Shown piece after piece: positions 28,129 through 38,491 of a DNA stretch of 64,000 nucleotides (the first letter of the stretch is position 1; every line of letters begins with the position of its first letter). The notes under the pieces are model-generated. The model saw nothing but the letters and a program-made list of their open reading frames with translations, did not search any database and was not told the DNA's origin. The stretch covers positions 52,103,374 to 52,167,373 of the forward strand of contig NC_063450.1 in assembly GCF_020379485.1 (NCBI RefSeq). Direction: 5' to 3'. Source of the stretch: Brassica napus. Taxonomy: Eukaryota > Streptophyta > Magnoliopsida > Brassicales > Brassicaceae. Both the position numbers and the translations under genes were made by a program.

Positions 28129-31100
28129 ATGGAGAACAACAACAACAATAACAACAACCGCATCAGCATACCTGTGACCCTGAAGGGGATTAACTACCTC
28201 TTGTGGGCCAGGATGGTGAAGATTGCCCTTGGAGGAAAGGGTTTGTGGAGTCATGTCTCAGCAGAAGCAGCTCCAAAACAAACCACCCAAGGAGAAGATG
28301 GACAGGAGATTGTGGTAGCTACTGATGAAGACAAATGGGCTCAGGAAGATCTCATGGTTCTCACAGTGCTCCTTAGCTCCCTAGAACCCGCCATCATGGA
28401 GTCTTACTCCTACTGTGAAACTACCAAGCAGCTGTGGGATACACTCTACAAAGTGTATGGAAATACCTCCAACCTTACAAGGGTCTTTGAAGTAAAAAGA
28501 GCTATCAATACCCTCAACCAAGGAGATATGGAGTTCCAGCCTCACTTTGGCAAGTTCCGGTCTCTTTGGGCAGAGATGGAACTACTCAGACCACATACTA
28601 CCGACCCCGCCACTCTCTTAACCAGGCGTGAAGAGGACAGAGTGTTTGGACTACTGCTCACGCTTAATCCATCTTATGGGAGCTTAATCAAGCACATCCT
28701 GAGAGCTGACAAGTTACCTGACCTGGATGAAGTATGCGCTCAAATTCAGAAGGAAGAAGGCTCTGTGGGCTTATTTGGAGGCAAGGGAGACTTAAACATG
28801 GCACATCAAGCTGAACGAGCCGTGTCAAACAAGGCAGCTTACAAGCTAGATGAGAAGAAAAACTTGACATGCGATCACTGCAAGAAGAAGGGCCACATGA
28901 AGGACAAATGCTGGATACTACATCCGCACCTCAAGCCCAACAAATTTAGGGACAACCGCCCTCAATACCAAGATGCAAGAGCCAATTTCTCAACTGATGG
29001 TGCTGAGCCAACAACACCAATCACCATGGGTATAAGCAACCTAGGTGTGGGAAGAGCTACTGCCTCCACATCAGGCTATGCCACGCCAAGAGCCAATCTA
29101 GATGAGACCATCAAGAAGTCTGACTTAACCGCTCTCATCAAGGCTCTCAAGGAATCTGGTATATCTAAAACTCTTGGTATCTCCCTTAATACTTCTCACA
29201 ATGCAAATGGTTCTATGAATAATTTTAAATCGGCTAAGCCCTTAGTTATAGACTCTGGTGCTTCTCATCACATGATAAGTGATTTAGAACTGATTAAGAA
29301 CATAGAACCGGCTTTAGGAAATGTGATGATAGCAAATGGAGATAAAATTCCAATAAAAGGTGTAGGTGAACTTAGATTGTTTGATAAAGAATCTAAAGCT
29401 TTCTATATGCCTACATTTGCCTCAAATCTACTGTCTGTTAAAAAAGTAACTAATGATCTCAATTGTCAAGTTACTTTCACGCCTAACAGTGTATACTTTC
29501 AGGATATTGATTCTAGTAAGTTGCTTGGCAAAGGTGTTACCAAGGGAGACTTGTACTTACTTGAGGACACAAGACCTGTATCTCAATTATCGTGTGTGTT
29601 TCATTCTGTTTCTGAATTCCCTAAAGATGAAATCTGGCATGCTAGACTAGGACATCCCCATTCTCGTGCCTTGAACATCCTGTTGCCTAGTATTTCCTTT
29701 AAAAATGAGTGTGAAGCGTGTATATTAGGAAAACATTGCAGAACTGTGTTTCCTAAATCAAAAACCCAATATGAAAACTGCTTTGATTTGATTCACTCTG
29801 ATGTGTGGACTGCTCCATGTGTATCTAGAGAACAACATAAATATTTTGTGACATTCATTGATGAAAAATCTAAATACACATGGATCACTTTGTTGCAATC
29901 TAAGGATAGGGTGCTAGAAGCATTTAAAAATTTTCAGAACTATATTACTAACCATTTCAATGTTAAGATTAAAATTCTTAGATCAGATAATGGTGGTGAA
30001 TATACTAGCACAGCCTTCAAACAACATCTAGCCTCACATGGAATCATTCAACAAACCAGCTGTCCTTACACACCCCAACAAAATGGTGTGGCTGAAAGAA
30101 AGAATAGACACTTGATGGAAGTGGCAAGGAGTATGATGTTCCATACAAATGTACCCAAGCGGTTTTGGGGGGATGCAGTAGTCACAGCCACCTACCTAAT
30201 CAACCGCACACCTACAAGAGTCCTCTTTGATGCCACCCCATATGAGGTACTAAACAAATCTAGACCATCAATTGATCATTTGCGTGTGTTTGGGTGTGTG
30301 TGCTTTGTTTTGATTCCAGGAGAACTAAGAAACAAACTGGAGGCAAAGAGCACAAAGGCAATGTTCATTGGATACTCTACGCACCAAAAGGGGTACAAAT
30401 GCTATGTACCAGAGACAAGGAGAGTCCTAGTATCCAGAGATGTTAAGTTCATGGAATCCAAGGCCTATTATGATGAGAAGAGTTGGGAGGAACTCAAAGA
30501 TCTATCTCATTCTGCCTCGGACAGAGCTAACAACCTGAAGATTCTTATGGAAAGACTCGGCATTAACCTAGAAAAGGAACCAGAGAAAGGCCGGGACACT
30601 ACTCCTTATAAAGAGACCATGGTTCATAACACTGAAGACTCTCATCCTGACCATGAAGGGGGGAATGAAGATCAACCGGCGCAAGCTCAACCTGAAGAAA
30701 ACCCAGTATTATCTCATGATCAAGATGAGATGGGACAACCAGACACTGAAGCTCAAGAAGGAGAACCAAGCAGCAGTAATGAACCTGAGCAGACACAAGT
30801 CCTAAGGAGAAGTACAAGGATCAGAAGACCAGCCTCAGATTGGGTTAAAAATGATTTTGTTTACTACAATGCTCAAGCTGTGGCACATCCAGAAAGTGGA
30901 TTATGCTCCCTAGCTCACTATCCAGAAGAACATCAAGTCTTTATGAGTTCATTGGACCTGGAATGGATACCAAGAACATATGCAGAAGCTATGGAAGATG
31001 ATGAATGGAGGATATCGGTGGATGATGAAATGAGGGCCATGGAGAAGAACAACACCTGGTATGAGACAGAACTTCCAAAAGGGAAGAAAGCCGTGACCAG

Positions 31101-32511
31101 CAGACTCATACATACCATTAAGTATCTTGCAAATGGGAAGCCAGAAAGAAAGAAGACCAGACTGGTGGCAAGAGGATACACACAAGTGTATGGAGAGGAC
31201 TATCTAGACACCTTTGCACCAGTGGCCAAGCTTCATACAATCCGGATTCTACTCTCATTAGCAGTGAACCTAGAATGGGACCTTTGGCAAATGGATGTGA
31301 AGAATGCTTTCCTGCAAGGAGAACTAGAAGATGAAGTGTATATGAAACCACCTCCGGGGATGGAAGAAATGGTGAAACCAGGGAATGTTCTTAGACTCAG
31401 AAAGGCAATCTATGGCTTGAAGCAATCACCAAGAGCTTGGTACCACAAGCTAAGCACTACATTGAATGGAAGGGGATTTGTGAAGTCTCAAGCGGATCAC
31501 ACACTCTTCACTCTCACCAGCAAGCAAGGAATTACGGTAATTCTAGTCTATGTGGATGACATCATCATCACGGGTAGTGACAAGGAGGGGATCAGTTTAA
31601 CCAAGACATTTCTCAAGGCCGCATTTGACATCAAAGACCTGGGAGAACTGAAGTACTTCCTTGGCATTGAGATGTGCAGATCAAAGGAAGGATTATTCAT
31701 GTCCCAAAGAAAGTATACCCTGGACATATTAAAGGAGGCAGGAGATCTTGGAGGAAGACATGCCAAGACACCACTTGAAGAAGGTTACAAGGTATTGCGA
31801 GAGGGGGAGTATGAAGACACTCCATTTGAAGATGTCAAGCAGTATAGACGGATGGTTGGGAAGCTGATCTATCTAACCATCACTCGGCCAGATGTGTGTT
31901 TCGCAGTTAATCAAGTGAGCCAGCACATGCAAACTCCCAAGGTTCATCACTGGAACATGGTGGAGAGGATTCTAAGATACTTAAGAGAAGCGCCAGGACA
32001 AGGTGTATGGATGGCTTGCAACAAGAACACTGAGGTGATAGGATACTGTGATGCAGATTGGGCTGGAGATAGAGTAGACAGAAGGTCAACCACCGGTTAT
32101 TGTACATTCATTGGAGGGAATCTTGTCACTTGGAAGAGCAAGAAACAGAAAGTAGTATCTTGTTCAAGCGCAGAAGCAGAGTACAGATCAATGAGGAAGC
32201 TAACCAGTGAGCTTATCTGGATAAAGGGGCTTTTAGGCGACTTGGGAATTGAGATCACCTCTCCCATGACCATGCACTGTGACAACCAAGCCGCAATACA
32301 CATTGCATCCAACTCAGTCTTTCATGAAAGGACAAAGCACATAGAAGTAGACTGCCACAAGGTCAGACAAGCAGTGGAGCAGCAAGTGATTCTCCCATGT
32401 TATACAAGAAGTGCGGATCAGCTGGCTGACATCTTCACCAAGGCGGCCAGTAGCAAAGTTTGTGAGTCCATTCTTCCAAGACTTGGACTCATAAACCTTC
32501 CATGTCAATGA
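28129..32511 (+). CDS. copia-2 gag-pol polyprotein, 1460 aa, intact
   Basis: One uninterrupted frame. In order: a poly-Asn start and UBN2-type capsid/gag region (about 1-225), a CCHC zinc knuckle (from residue 248), and an aspartic protease active site DSGAS (375). A GAG-pre-integrase motif WHARLGHPH (about 502) precedes the integrase core, whose catalytic residues D558, D620 and E656 are spaced 61 and 35 residues apart (the DD35E rule). Reverse transcriptase follows with YVDD at 1141-1144, then RNase H (DADWAG at 1308 onward, SSAEAEYRS, ADIFTKA). The protease-integrase-RT-RNase H order is that of Pseudoviridae/Ty1-copia. Length and catalytic residues are complete. It is probably translated from an LTR-driven transcript and processed in cytoplasmic particles (family knowledge). 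Confidence 0.96.
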   Translation: MENNNNNNNNRISIPVTLKGINYLLWARMVKIALGGKGLWSHVSAEAAPKQTTQGEDGQEIVVATDEDKWAQEDLMVLTVLLSSLEPAIMESYSYCETTKQLWDTLYKVYGNTSNLTRVFEVKRAINTLNQGDMEFQPHFGKFRSLWAEMELLRPHTTDPATLLTRREEDRVFGLLLTLNPSYGSLIKHILRADKLPDLDEVCAQIQKEEGSVGLFGGKGDLNMAHQAERAVSNKAAYKLDEKKNLTCDHCKKKGHMKDKCWILHPHLKPNKFRDNRPQYQDARANFSTDGAEPTTPITMGISNLGVGRATASTSGYATPRANLDETIKKSDLTALIKALKESGISKTLGISLNTSHNANGSMNNFKSAKPLVIDSGASHHMISDLELIKNIEPALGNVMIANGDKIPIKGVGELRLFDKESKAFYMPTFASNLLSVKKVTNDLNCQVTFTPNSVYFQDIDSSKLLGKGVTKGDLYLLEDTRPVSQLSCVFHSVSEFPKDEIWHARLGHPHSRALNILLPSISFKNECEACILGKHCRTVFPKSKTQYENCFDLIHSDVWTAPCVSREQHKYFVTFIDEKSKYTWITLLQSKDRVLEAFKNFQNYITNHFNVKIKILRSDNGGEYTSTAFKQHLASHGIIQQTSCPYTPQQNGVAERKNRHLMEVARSMMFHTNVPKRFWGDAVVTATYLINRTPTRVLFDATPYEVLNKSRPSIDHLRVFGCVCFVLIPGELRNKLEAKSTKAMFIGYSTHQKGYKCYVPETRRVLVSRDVKFMESKAYYDEKSWEELKDLSHSASDRANNLKILMERLGINLEKEPEKGRDTTPYKETMVHNTEDSHPDHEGGNEDQPAQAQPEENPVLSHDQDEMGQPDTEAQEGEPSSSNEPEQTQVLRRSTRIRRPASDWVKNDFVYYNAQAVAHPESGLCSLAHYPEEHQVFMSSLDLEWIPRTYAEAMEDDEWRISVDDEMRAMEKNNTWYETELPKGKKAVTSRLIHTIKYLANGKPERKKTRLVARGYTQVYGEDYLDTFAPVAKLHTIRILLSLAVNLEWDLWQMDVKNAFLQGELEDEVYMKPPPGMEEMVKPGNVLRLRKAIYGLKQSPRAWYHKLSTTLNGRGFVKSQADHTLFTLTSKQGITVILVYVDDIIITGSDKEGISLTKTFLKAAFDIKDLGELKYFLGIEMCRSKEGLFMSQRKYTLDILKEAGDLGGRHAKTPLEEGYKVLREGEYEDTPFEDVKQYRRMVGKLIYLTITRPDVCFAVNQVSQHMQTPKVHHWNMVERILRYLREAPGQGVWMACNKNTEVIGYCDADWAGDRVDRRSTTGYCTFIGGNLVTWKSKKQKVVSCSSAEAEYRSMRKLTSELIWIKGLLGDLGIEITSPMTMHCDNQAAIHIASNSVFHERTKHIEVDCHKVRQAVEQQVILPCYTRSADQLADIFTKAASSKVCESILPRLGLINLPCQ

Positions 32512-32643
32512 TCTCCTCACCGTGGAGTATTCTACTCTTTTTCCTTTGCTTGGTTTTTATCCCAAGTGGTTTTTCCAAGAAAAGTTTTTAATGAGGGAAT
32601 ACTTCATGGCTTTCCAAGCTTGACACTCACTACTGTCAAGCTT

Positions 32644-32652
32644 GAGGGGGAG
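32644..32652 (+). other. Polypurine tract of copia-2
   Basis: GAGGGGGAG lies immediately before the 3' LTR; it is the plus-strand primer in reverse transcription. Confidence 0.9.
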
Positions 32653-33148
32653 TGTTGACATGAAGAATTAAACAAAGGGAAGTAGTGGAGGAAGTGGGAG
32701 AAGTGGCCATATCACTTACCAAATGGGGAGGAATGGCTAGTCCACTACTAGTTAGTGGAAGAAGTGGGAGGAGTGACCATATCACTTACCAAATGGGGAG
32801 GAATGGCTAGTCCACTACTAGTTAGTGGAAGAAGTGGGAGGAGTGGCCATATCACTTACCAAATGGGGAGGAGTGGCTAATCCACTACTAGTTATTTATT
32901 CTTCCACCATTGAGTGTTTATTGCTTTTGTTTCCTTTAAATACACCATGTATGTTACACAATTAAACACACAATTCAATACAAACATTTCTTTCATTCTC
33001 TCAATCTCACAAATCCTCTCATTCTCTTAAATTCTCAAATTTCTCTTCTCTCTCAAATACTTACGGTTACTTCACTCCTTTTTACTTTGTTCGTGTGCTT
33101 CATCACGGTTAAAACACTTAGAAGCTCTCATAATCTCACAAATTATCA
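32653..33148 (+). repeat. 3' LTR of copia-2
   Basis: 496-bp partner of 27529-28024, with no difference found by visual comparison. It is followed by the target duplicate GCCTT and the remainder of the F-box exon. Confidence 0.97.
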
Positions 33149-33536
33149 GCCTTCCGAGGTCAAGAGGTTAAGGCATTGCACCTATGTGCAGTATCTATCT
33201 TTCGAGTATCATGGGGACATTGAAGCGGATACGATTGTTAGACACATGAGTCAGTTGAAGCACCTGGAACTTCGACTATTCTCCTCATTGACTGATAGTG
33301 CAATTGTCGATCTTTGTGAAGGATGTTCGAATCTAGAGTACTTGGACTTGTTCGGGTGTGGGCGCTTGACTAGCAAAGGTGTTACTAAAGCTATCTCAAA
33401 GTTGAAGAATTTGAAGGTGATCAAGAAACCAGATTTTGATGTTTTGGGTGAAGCTCTGGGAATGGATGTTGAAATTGATCTTGAATGGTTAAATAAGTTG
33501 TTTGAAGAATACGATGGTGTTGAACATAATGGATGA

Positions 33537-34842
33537 CGATCTTACAACGGCCCTATTACATTAACTGAACGCATATTGTTTTGTATTTGATGATTGTATT
33601 TCGTTATTTCTTTGGTTGAGTTCTAAAAAGTCAGCTTTCTTTAACTTTGTTTTTCTGGATTTTTATGCGATTGGTTTTTAATTGGTGATAACAACCATAA
33701 AACATAAATTCAACCAATGTTTTGCAAGGTTTTATGTTTTACGCTTGTTTCTAAATTTAATTTGTAAGAAATAATTACCTTATAATGTATAATTTATTTG
33801 TTTCGACAAACATCGGTATGATTATTATGTTATTACATACTATGAAAAAGATTATATATACGATATTATAGCCGATAATTTTACATGTCTTATGAGAATT
33901 CACGTCAGACTGCATCACCCTGAGCCACTCTGTGAGATCTATTCCTGACAGTACTCTTTGCGCCATGTTGAAGATCTCTTGTAAGTATTTTCTCCAATTT
34001 TCTGCATAATTCGTCTTTTTCGGGAATCGAAACTCAGCCCTCTTAATTTTGACATCCTTTTAGACTAAGGCTTAATTTTGTTTGTATGTGGTAAAATAAT
34101 ATTTCCAACAATTGATACTAAAAACTAATAGTTTAGGCTGGTATCAAGTCATTGTTCTACCATTACCGGAAGTTAGATCCGCATAGTACATGTTGATAAA
34201 AAGAATATTCTAGTGCTAGTTATATGTTGGTTTGACTTTGATATAATACTTTCGTTTGGCAAAATGAATTTACACGTTACAACCATTTGGATGATACAAC
34301 TACTTGCTCTACATTTAGATTAATAAATATGCGACAACGTGTAACGGACTACTATTGTGTCTTGTATAATTCATGCTGCGAAACTAATCAGTTAATGAGA
34401 TTTGTTTTTAGGAACGATGCGGAAGTACCACCAACATCTATTATATCTAATACTTTGTGTAGTTTTCAAAATGCAACTGCTTACATGCACGTAGTGTAAA
34501 CAAACTAATTTAGTATTATTTGGATTTAAAATGATTTGACTTATAAATATTTGATAATTTTATAAAGAAACTGTTATGATTCCTTGTTGAAATTTTCAAA
34601 TAGTACTTGGAACCACGTATTTAAGATGTTATTTGTGAATGTCAAATCAACATTCAGCTGAAAAATCCTAACATTTGACAATTCAGCTAGAGGCAAATCC
34701 AAACATTTGGACATTTTCAGCCCGAGGCGAAGACTGTTCAAAAGGTAACTTGGGACACAAGAATTCTAACAGCTAGCTAAGTTAACAAGATTTTATTTAT
34801 CTTCTTCTTCCTCTTCTAAGTTGTTGTACGTACAAAGTGGTT
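33537..34842. other. Intergenic DNA between F-box copies 2 and 3
   Basis: AT-rich, with no gene recognised. A patch at about 33895-34040 reads on the minus strand as TTTCGATTCCC followed by GC-richer DNA. It may be a tRNA-derived SINE fragment; the evidence is weak. Confidence 0.45.
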
Positions 34843-35927
34843 ATGAGATGGGAGCTTGGTCCTGACTGGACGGAGTTGACTCAAGAATGTCTCCTCGACA
34901 TCTTCTCACGGCTGAGCCTAGAAGAAAGATGGACCGGACCGATGTTCGTCTGCAAGACTTGGATGAACGGGTGCCAAGACCCGTCGCTCAACTTGGTCTT
35001 CGATCTCGAAACCAAATTTCAGTCTCTTCCTGGTTCTCTCAGTTGTTGGTGGAGTCCCGAGTTCGGGGACAAAATCGATTCTGTCCTCCGGTCTGTTGTG
35101 GATTGGAGCCAAGGCGGTCTAAAGGAGGTTCGAGTCAGTCATTGTACTGATAGCTCTATCTCGTACGTCGCCGAGAGGTAGTCTCAGTTTCAACTTTTCA
35201 GGATTCCCTATTTATTTTCCCTTGATTCCATTAAAGGTTTTTATCTTCGATAAAACTTTATAAATTAATACTCGATAAAATTTATAAATACGATAGACTA
35301 ATAAAGTTTTTGGTCTCGAGTATTAATTTATTAACTTTTTATTATAGTTAGGTGTAACATTTGAATTTTGTTTGAAAATCAGAATCTCTAACCAAACTGC
35401 ATGTTCCATGCATTCCTATTTGTAGGTGTCCTAATCTCGAGGTACTATCGGTTAAGTATTGCCCTAAGGTTACAGATGACTCGATGTTGAAGATAGCCTT
35501 AATGTGCCCTAATCTCAAAGAACTTGATATTAGCTTCTCCTACAAAATATCTTGTGTGTGTGTGGATATGGTTGGCAAGAGCTGCAAGAGCATTCAGACT
35601 TTTAAACGGAACTTGATGGATCCAGCCGAGGTCACAAAATATGTGCCTAGTAACTATATGGAAGACCCATCTATCTTCTTGATATATGGGAATATTGATG
35701 CTTATGTGATTGGGAAACACATGCATCAGCTGAAGCACCTGGAACTTCGATTCTCCACATTGTCTAATAATGGTCTTGCCCAACTTTGTGAAGGATGTTC
35801 TAATCTTGAGTATCTGGACTTGTGCGGCTGTAATAAGTTGACTAGCGATGGCGTTACCAACAGTATCTCCAACTTAAAGCATTTGAAGGAGATCAAGAAA
35901 CCAAGTTTCCCAGCTTTTATTATTTGA
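34843..35927 (+). CDS. F-box/LRR protein, array copy 3
   Basis: Two exons, 34843-35177 and 35426-35927, give 278 aa. The F-box spans about residues 6-50 (DWTELTQECLLDIFSRLS, MFVCKTWMNGCQD). The LRRs include LKELDISFSYKI, LKHLELRFSTLSN and SNLEYLDLCGCNKLTS. The start is ATG 34843. The leader differs from copies 1, 2 and 4: the CAG|ATG acceptor context is missing, and sequence equivalent to about 115 bp of copy 4 appears deleted. The start codon therefore sits in former leader DNA. The frame is open and splice sites are conserved with copy 4 (donor GAG|GTAGTC, acceptor TTTGTAG). Confidence 0.85.
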
Positions 35928-37022
35928 TTTAGTTCGTAGAGTTTGTGTTACTACTTTTTTTTCTTGTATTTTCTTTTGTCATTTTTGTGCGGCAACACCT
36001 GACAAACTCAAGAAAATAATTGTTAGGCTCTATGCTCTCATTTTAAATTTGTATGAAAATAATTATCTATACTTTCTTCGTAAACGTTATAACAACAAAA
36101 CAGAGGATGGTTGATTTCTCGAAACAGCGAAAATGTGGAACCTCAGATCATGGTCATGACAAGTTATGAATCAAAGAATATTCAAGTTGTATTATATTCC
36201 ATCTAAAATTATTAAATACACTGTCATGGTCATGACAAGTTATGAATCAAAGAATGATCAAGTTGTATTATACTGGATTTAAAAATGATATGCGTTTTGA
36301 TAAAATTTTAGACTATTTAATAATATTAGACGAATTTAAGAACATGTTATAATTTCTCATTGAAATATTCAAAACAGTACTTGAAACCATGTATTTATTT
36401 ATCTTCATGTAAGTTTTAAATTTGTTAAGTTTCTTTTGTATATTATTGTTGTCTAAATCTAGTTTAAAATATTTTAAATTTTATTTTAAATTTTTATTTA
36501 ATTTTATGTGTAAAATTTAAAATCTGTAAACAAAATTTAAAATATTTATGAGATATAATTTTTTTAAGGATTAAAACAATAAACGAAAAAATATTTATGA
36601 ATCATAAATGTGATGTGTGATTTTAGGGACCAAAATGCAAATAAAAATATGAAACTTCAAATTTGAAATTTTGAGTAGTAAAACTTCAAATTTGAAGTTT
36701 TGAGTAGTGAAACTTCAAATATAGAGTTTCACTTTTGAAGTTCCTTTTTGGAGAGCAAAAAAATTCATATTTGAAATTATAGAGTGCATTTTGGAGATGA
36801 TCTTATGCATAACTTATATTTAGGAATCGAAATGAAGAAGAAGCTGTCTAAATATCAAGAAGGTAACTTGAGACACAAGAATTCTAACAGCTAGCTAAGG
36901 TCTTAAGATTTAAACTCATCATCTTTTTCTAAGTTGTTATACGTAAAAGTGGCTATGATATTCAGTCTCTAAACTCATACATAACCTTCTTTCTCGATAG
37001 ATTATTCTTCGTTCTCAATCAG
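35928..37022. other. Intergenic DNA between F-box copies 3 and 4
   Basis: No gene. A 76-bp tandem duplication is visible (units from 36148 and 36224, each with TCATGGTCATGACAAGTTAT). Short inverted words (AAACTTCAAATTTGAAGTTT) lie near 36670-36735. Before copy 4 a leader with a donor-like AAG|GTAACTTG (about 36862) and an acceptor-like CAATCAG| (37022) suggest a 5' leader intron. Confidence 0.5.
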
Positions 37023-38491
37023 ATGGGACAAGCTTATTCAACCATTATGGGATGGGCACTTGGTCCTGACTGGACTGATTTGACTAGGGAATGTCTCCTC
37101 GACATCTTCTCACGGCTAAGCCTAGAACAAAGATGCATCGGAGCGATGTTCATCTGCAAGACTTGGATGAACGCATGCCAAGACCCGTCGCTCAACTCTG
37201 TCTTCGATCTCGAAACCGAATTTCAGTCTCTCCCCTGTTCAACCAGCTGGTGGTGGTGGTGTCCTGAGTTCGGAGACAAAATTGATGCTCTCCTCCGGTC
37301 TGTTGTGAACTGGAGCCAGGGCGGTCTAAAGGAGATTCGAGTCAGGCATTGTACGGATCACTCCATCTCGTACGTCGCCGAGAGGTAGTCTTCCAGGGAA
37401 GATTTTGATCTAATTAGGTGTGTAACGGGTTATTTTTTCTAATGTCTAAAGGTTCGTACATTAGCAAGGCTCAAACCATTTTAAATTAACTATTTTTAGA
37501 AGAACAAACCACTCCTAACGGAAATGGAACTCATGACCCTTTAAATCCATCAAATCCAAAAAAATTATCCAATAGGTCAACTCCTCGTCCGTAATTATGT
37601 ATAATGTTGTGACGGACCAGAAGCACTCCTGGGCCAAATGCTCTACTAGAACCAGACCGGATGCCCGTGCTGGAGGCCAGACGCTCAACTAGAGCCAGAT
37701 GTCCGTCACCAGATGTACAACCCCTCGCTTAATATGATATTGTCTGCTTTGGGTCTAAGCCCTCACGAATTTGTTCTTGGTTTGTTATTCTCAAAAAGTC
37801 TCATACTAAGTGGGATTGGACTAACTATATATATTAGACTTTATTCAGTCTAATATCCGATGTGGGACTTGGATTGCCTTTTTATTTATTCTGAAATGTA
37901 ACATATAAGTTTTGTTTGAGTTTTGTTAATTCCTTACCAAACTCCATGTTTCATGCATTTATATTTGTAGGTGTCCTAATCTCGAGGTACTTTGGGTTAA
38001 GTATTGCCCACAGGTTACAGATGAATCGATGTTGAACATAGCCTTAATGTGCCCTAAGCTCAAGGAACTTGATATAAGCTGCTCCTACGAGATATCTTGT
38101 GCGTGTGTGGAAATGATCGGTGTATATTGCAAGAGTATTGAGACTTTTAAACGTAACTGGATGGATCTTGCAGAGGTCTGGAGGTTACAGCGTACGAGGT
38201 TCAGGTTCGTGCCTCCTAACGATCTGGATGATCCATCTATCGTCTTGATATTTGGGAATATTGATGCTCATGTAATTGGGAAACACATGCATCAGCTGAA
38301 GCACTTGGAACTTCGTTTCTCCACATTGTCTGATAAGAGTCTTGCAAAACTTTGTAAAGGATGTCCGCATAGAGTATCTGGACTTGTTTGGGTGTAGGAA
38401 GTTAGCTAGCGATGGCCTTACTAGCAGTATCTCCAACTTAAAGGATTTGACGGATATCAAGAAACCAAACTTCACAGCCCTTATTATTTGA
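37023..38491 (+). pseudogene. F-box/LRR gene, array copy 4, frameshifted near the end
   Basis: Exon 1 is 37023-37384; exon 2 begins at 37971. The F-box (DWTDLTRECLLDIFSRLS, MFICKTWMNACQD) and most LRRs (LKELDISCSYEI, LKHLELRFSTLSD) are open. Near 38370 the motif that reads CSNLEYLDL in its sisters has lost about two bases, and the frame ends at 38395-38397, giving 262 aa. The old frame continues after the break and ends with TGA at 38489-38491, with matching KKPNFTALII-type ending. About 40 C-terminal residues (the last LRR) are replaced by a short tail. The product could still be made, so this may be a shortened gene rather than a dead one. Its intron (586 bp) is longer than in the sisters and contains a repeat. 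Confidence 0.82.
37600..37880. mobile_element. Possible TRIM/solo-LTR-like repeat in the intron of F-box copy 4
   Basis: GC-richer than its surroundings, with words typical of plant TRIM or Cassandra-like LTRs: TTTGGGTCTAAGCCCTCACG, AGTCTCATACTAAGTGGGAT and CCGATGTGGGACTTGG. The left part has irregular repeats of CCAGA(C/T)G. Ends and target duplicates could not be fixed. The other copies lack this block. Confidence 0.4.

Larger units (their letters stand above)
27529..33148 (+). mobile_element. Intact, very young Ty1-copia retrotransposon (copia-2)
   Basis: A complete 5,620-bp element. The 5' LTR is 27529-28024 and the 3' LTR 32653-33148, both 496 bp and identical as far as I can see by eye. 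TG...CA ends are present. The primer-binding site TGGTATCAGAGC (28025-28036) is a perfect 12-nt match to the initiator Met tRNA end. A single uninterrupted gag-pol frame (28129-32511) and a polypurine tract GAGGGGGAG (32644-32652) follow. The 5-bp target duplicate is GCCTT (27524-27528, 33149-33153). All parts needed for autonomous movement are present, and identical LTRs point to a recent insertion. Confidence 0.97.
26932..33536 (+). pseudogene. F-box/LRR gene, array copy 2, split by a copia insertion
   Basis: Exon 1 is 26932-27263 (332 nt, exactly as in copy 1) and carries the F-box (DWSELAPECLLDIFSRLS, MLVCKTWMNLCQD). Exon 2 begins at 27329 and is interrupted after 27528 by a 5,620-bp retrotransposon; it resumes at 33154 and ends at 33536. 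The host sequence GCCTT is duplicated on both sides of the insert. Leaving out the insert and one GCCTT, the pieces total 915 nt with no stop, i.e. 304 codons plus stop. The gene was therefore open until the insertion. The second half encodes RNI-type LRRs (LKHLELRLFSSLTDS, SNLEYLDLFGCGRLTS) and an acidic tail longer than in copies 1, 3 and 4. As it stands, translation would run into the LTR two codons after the junction. Confidence 0.92.
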
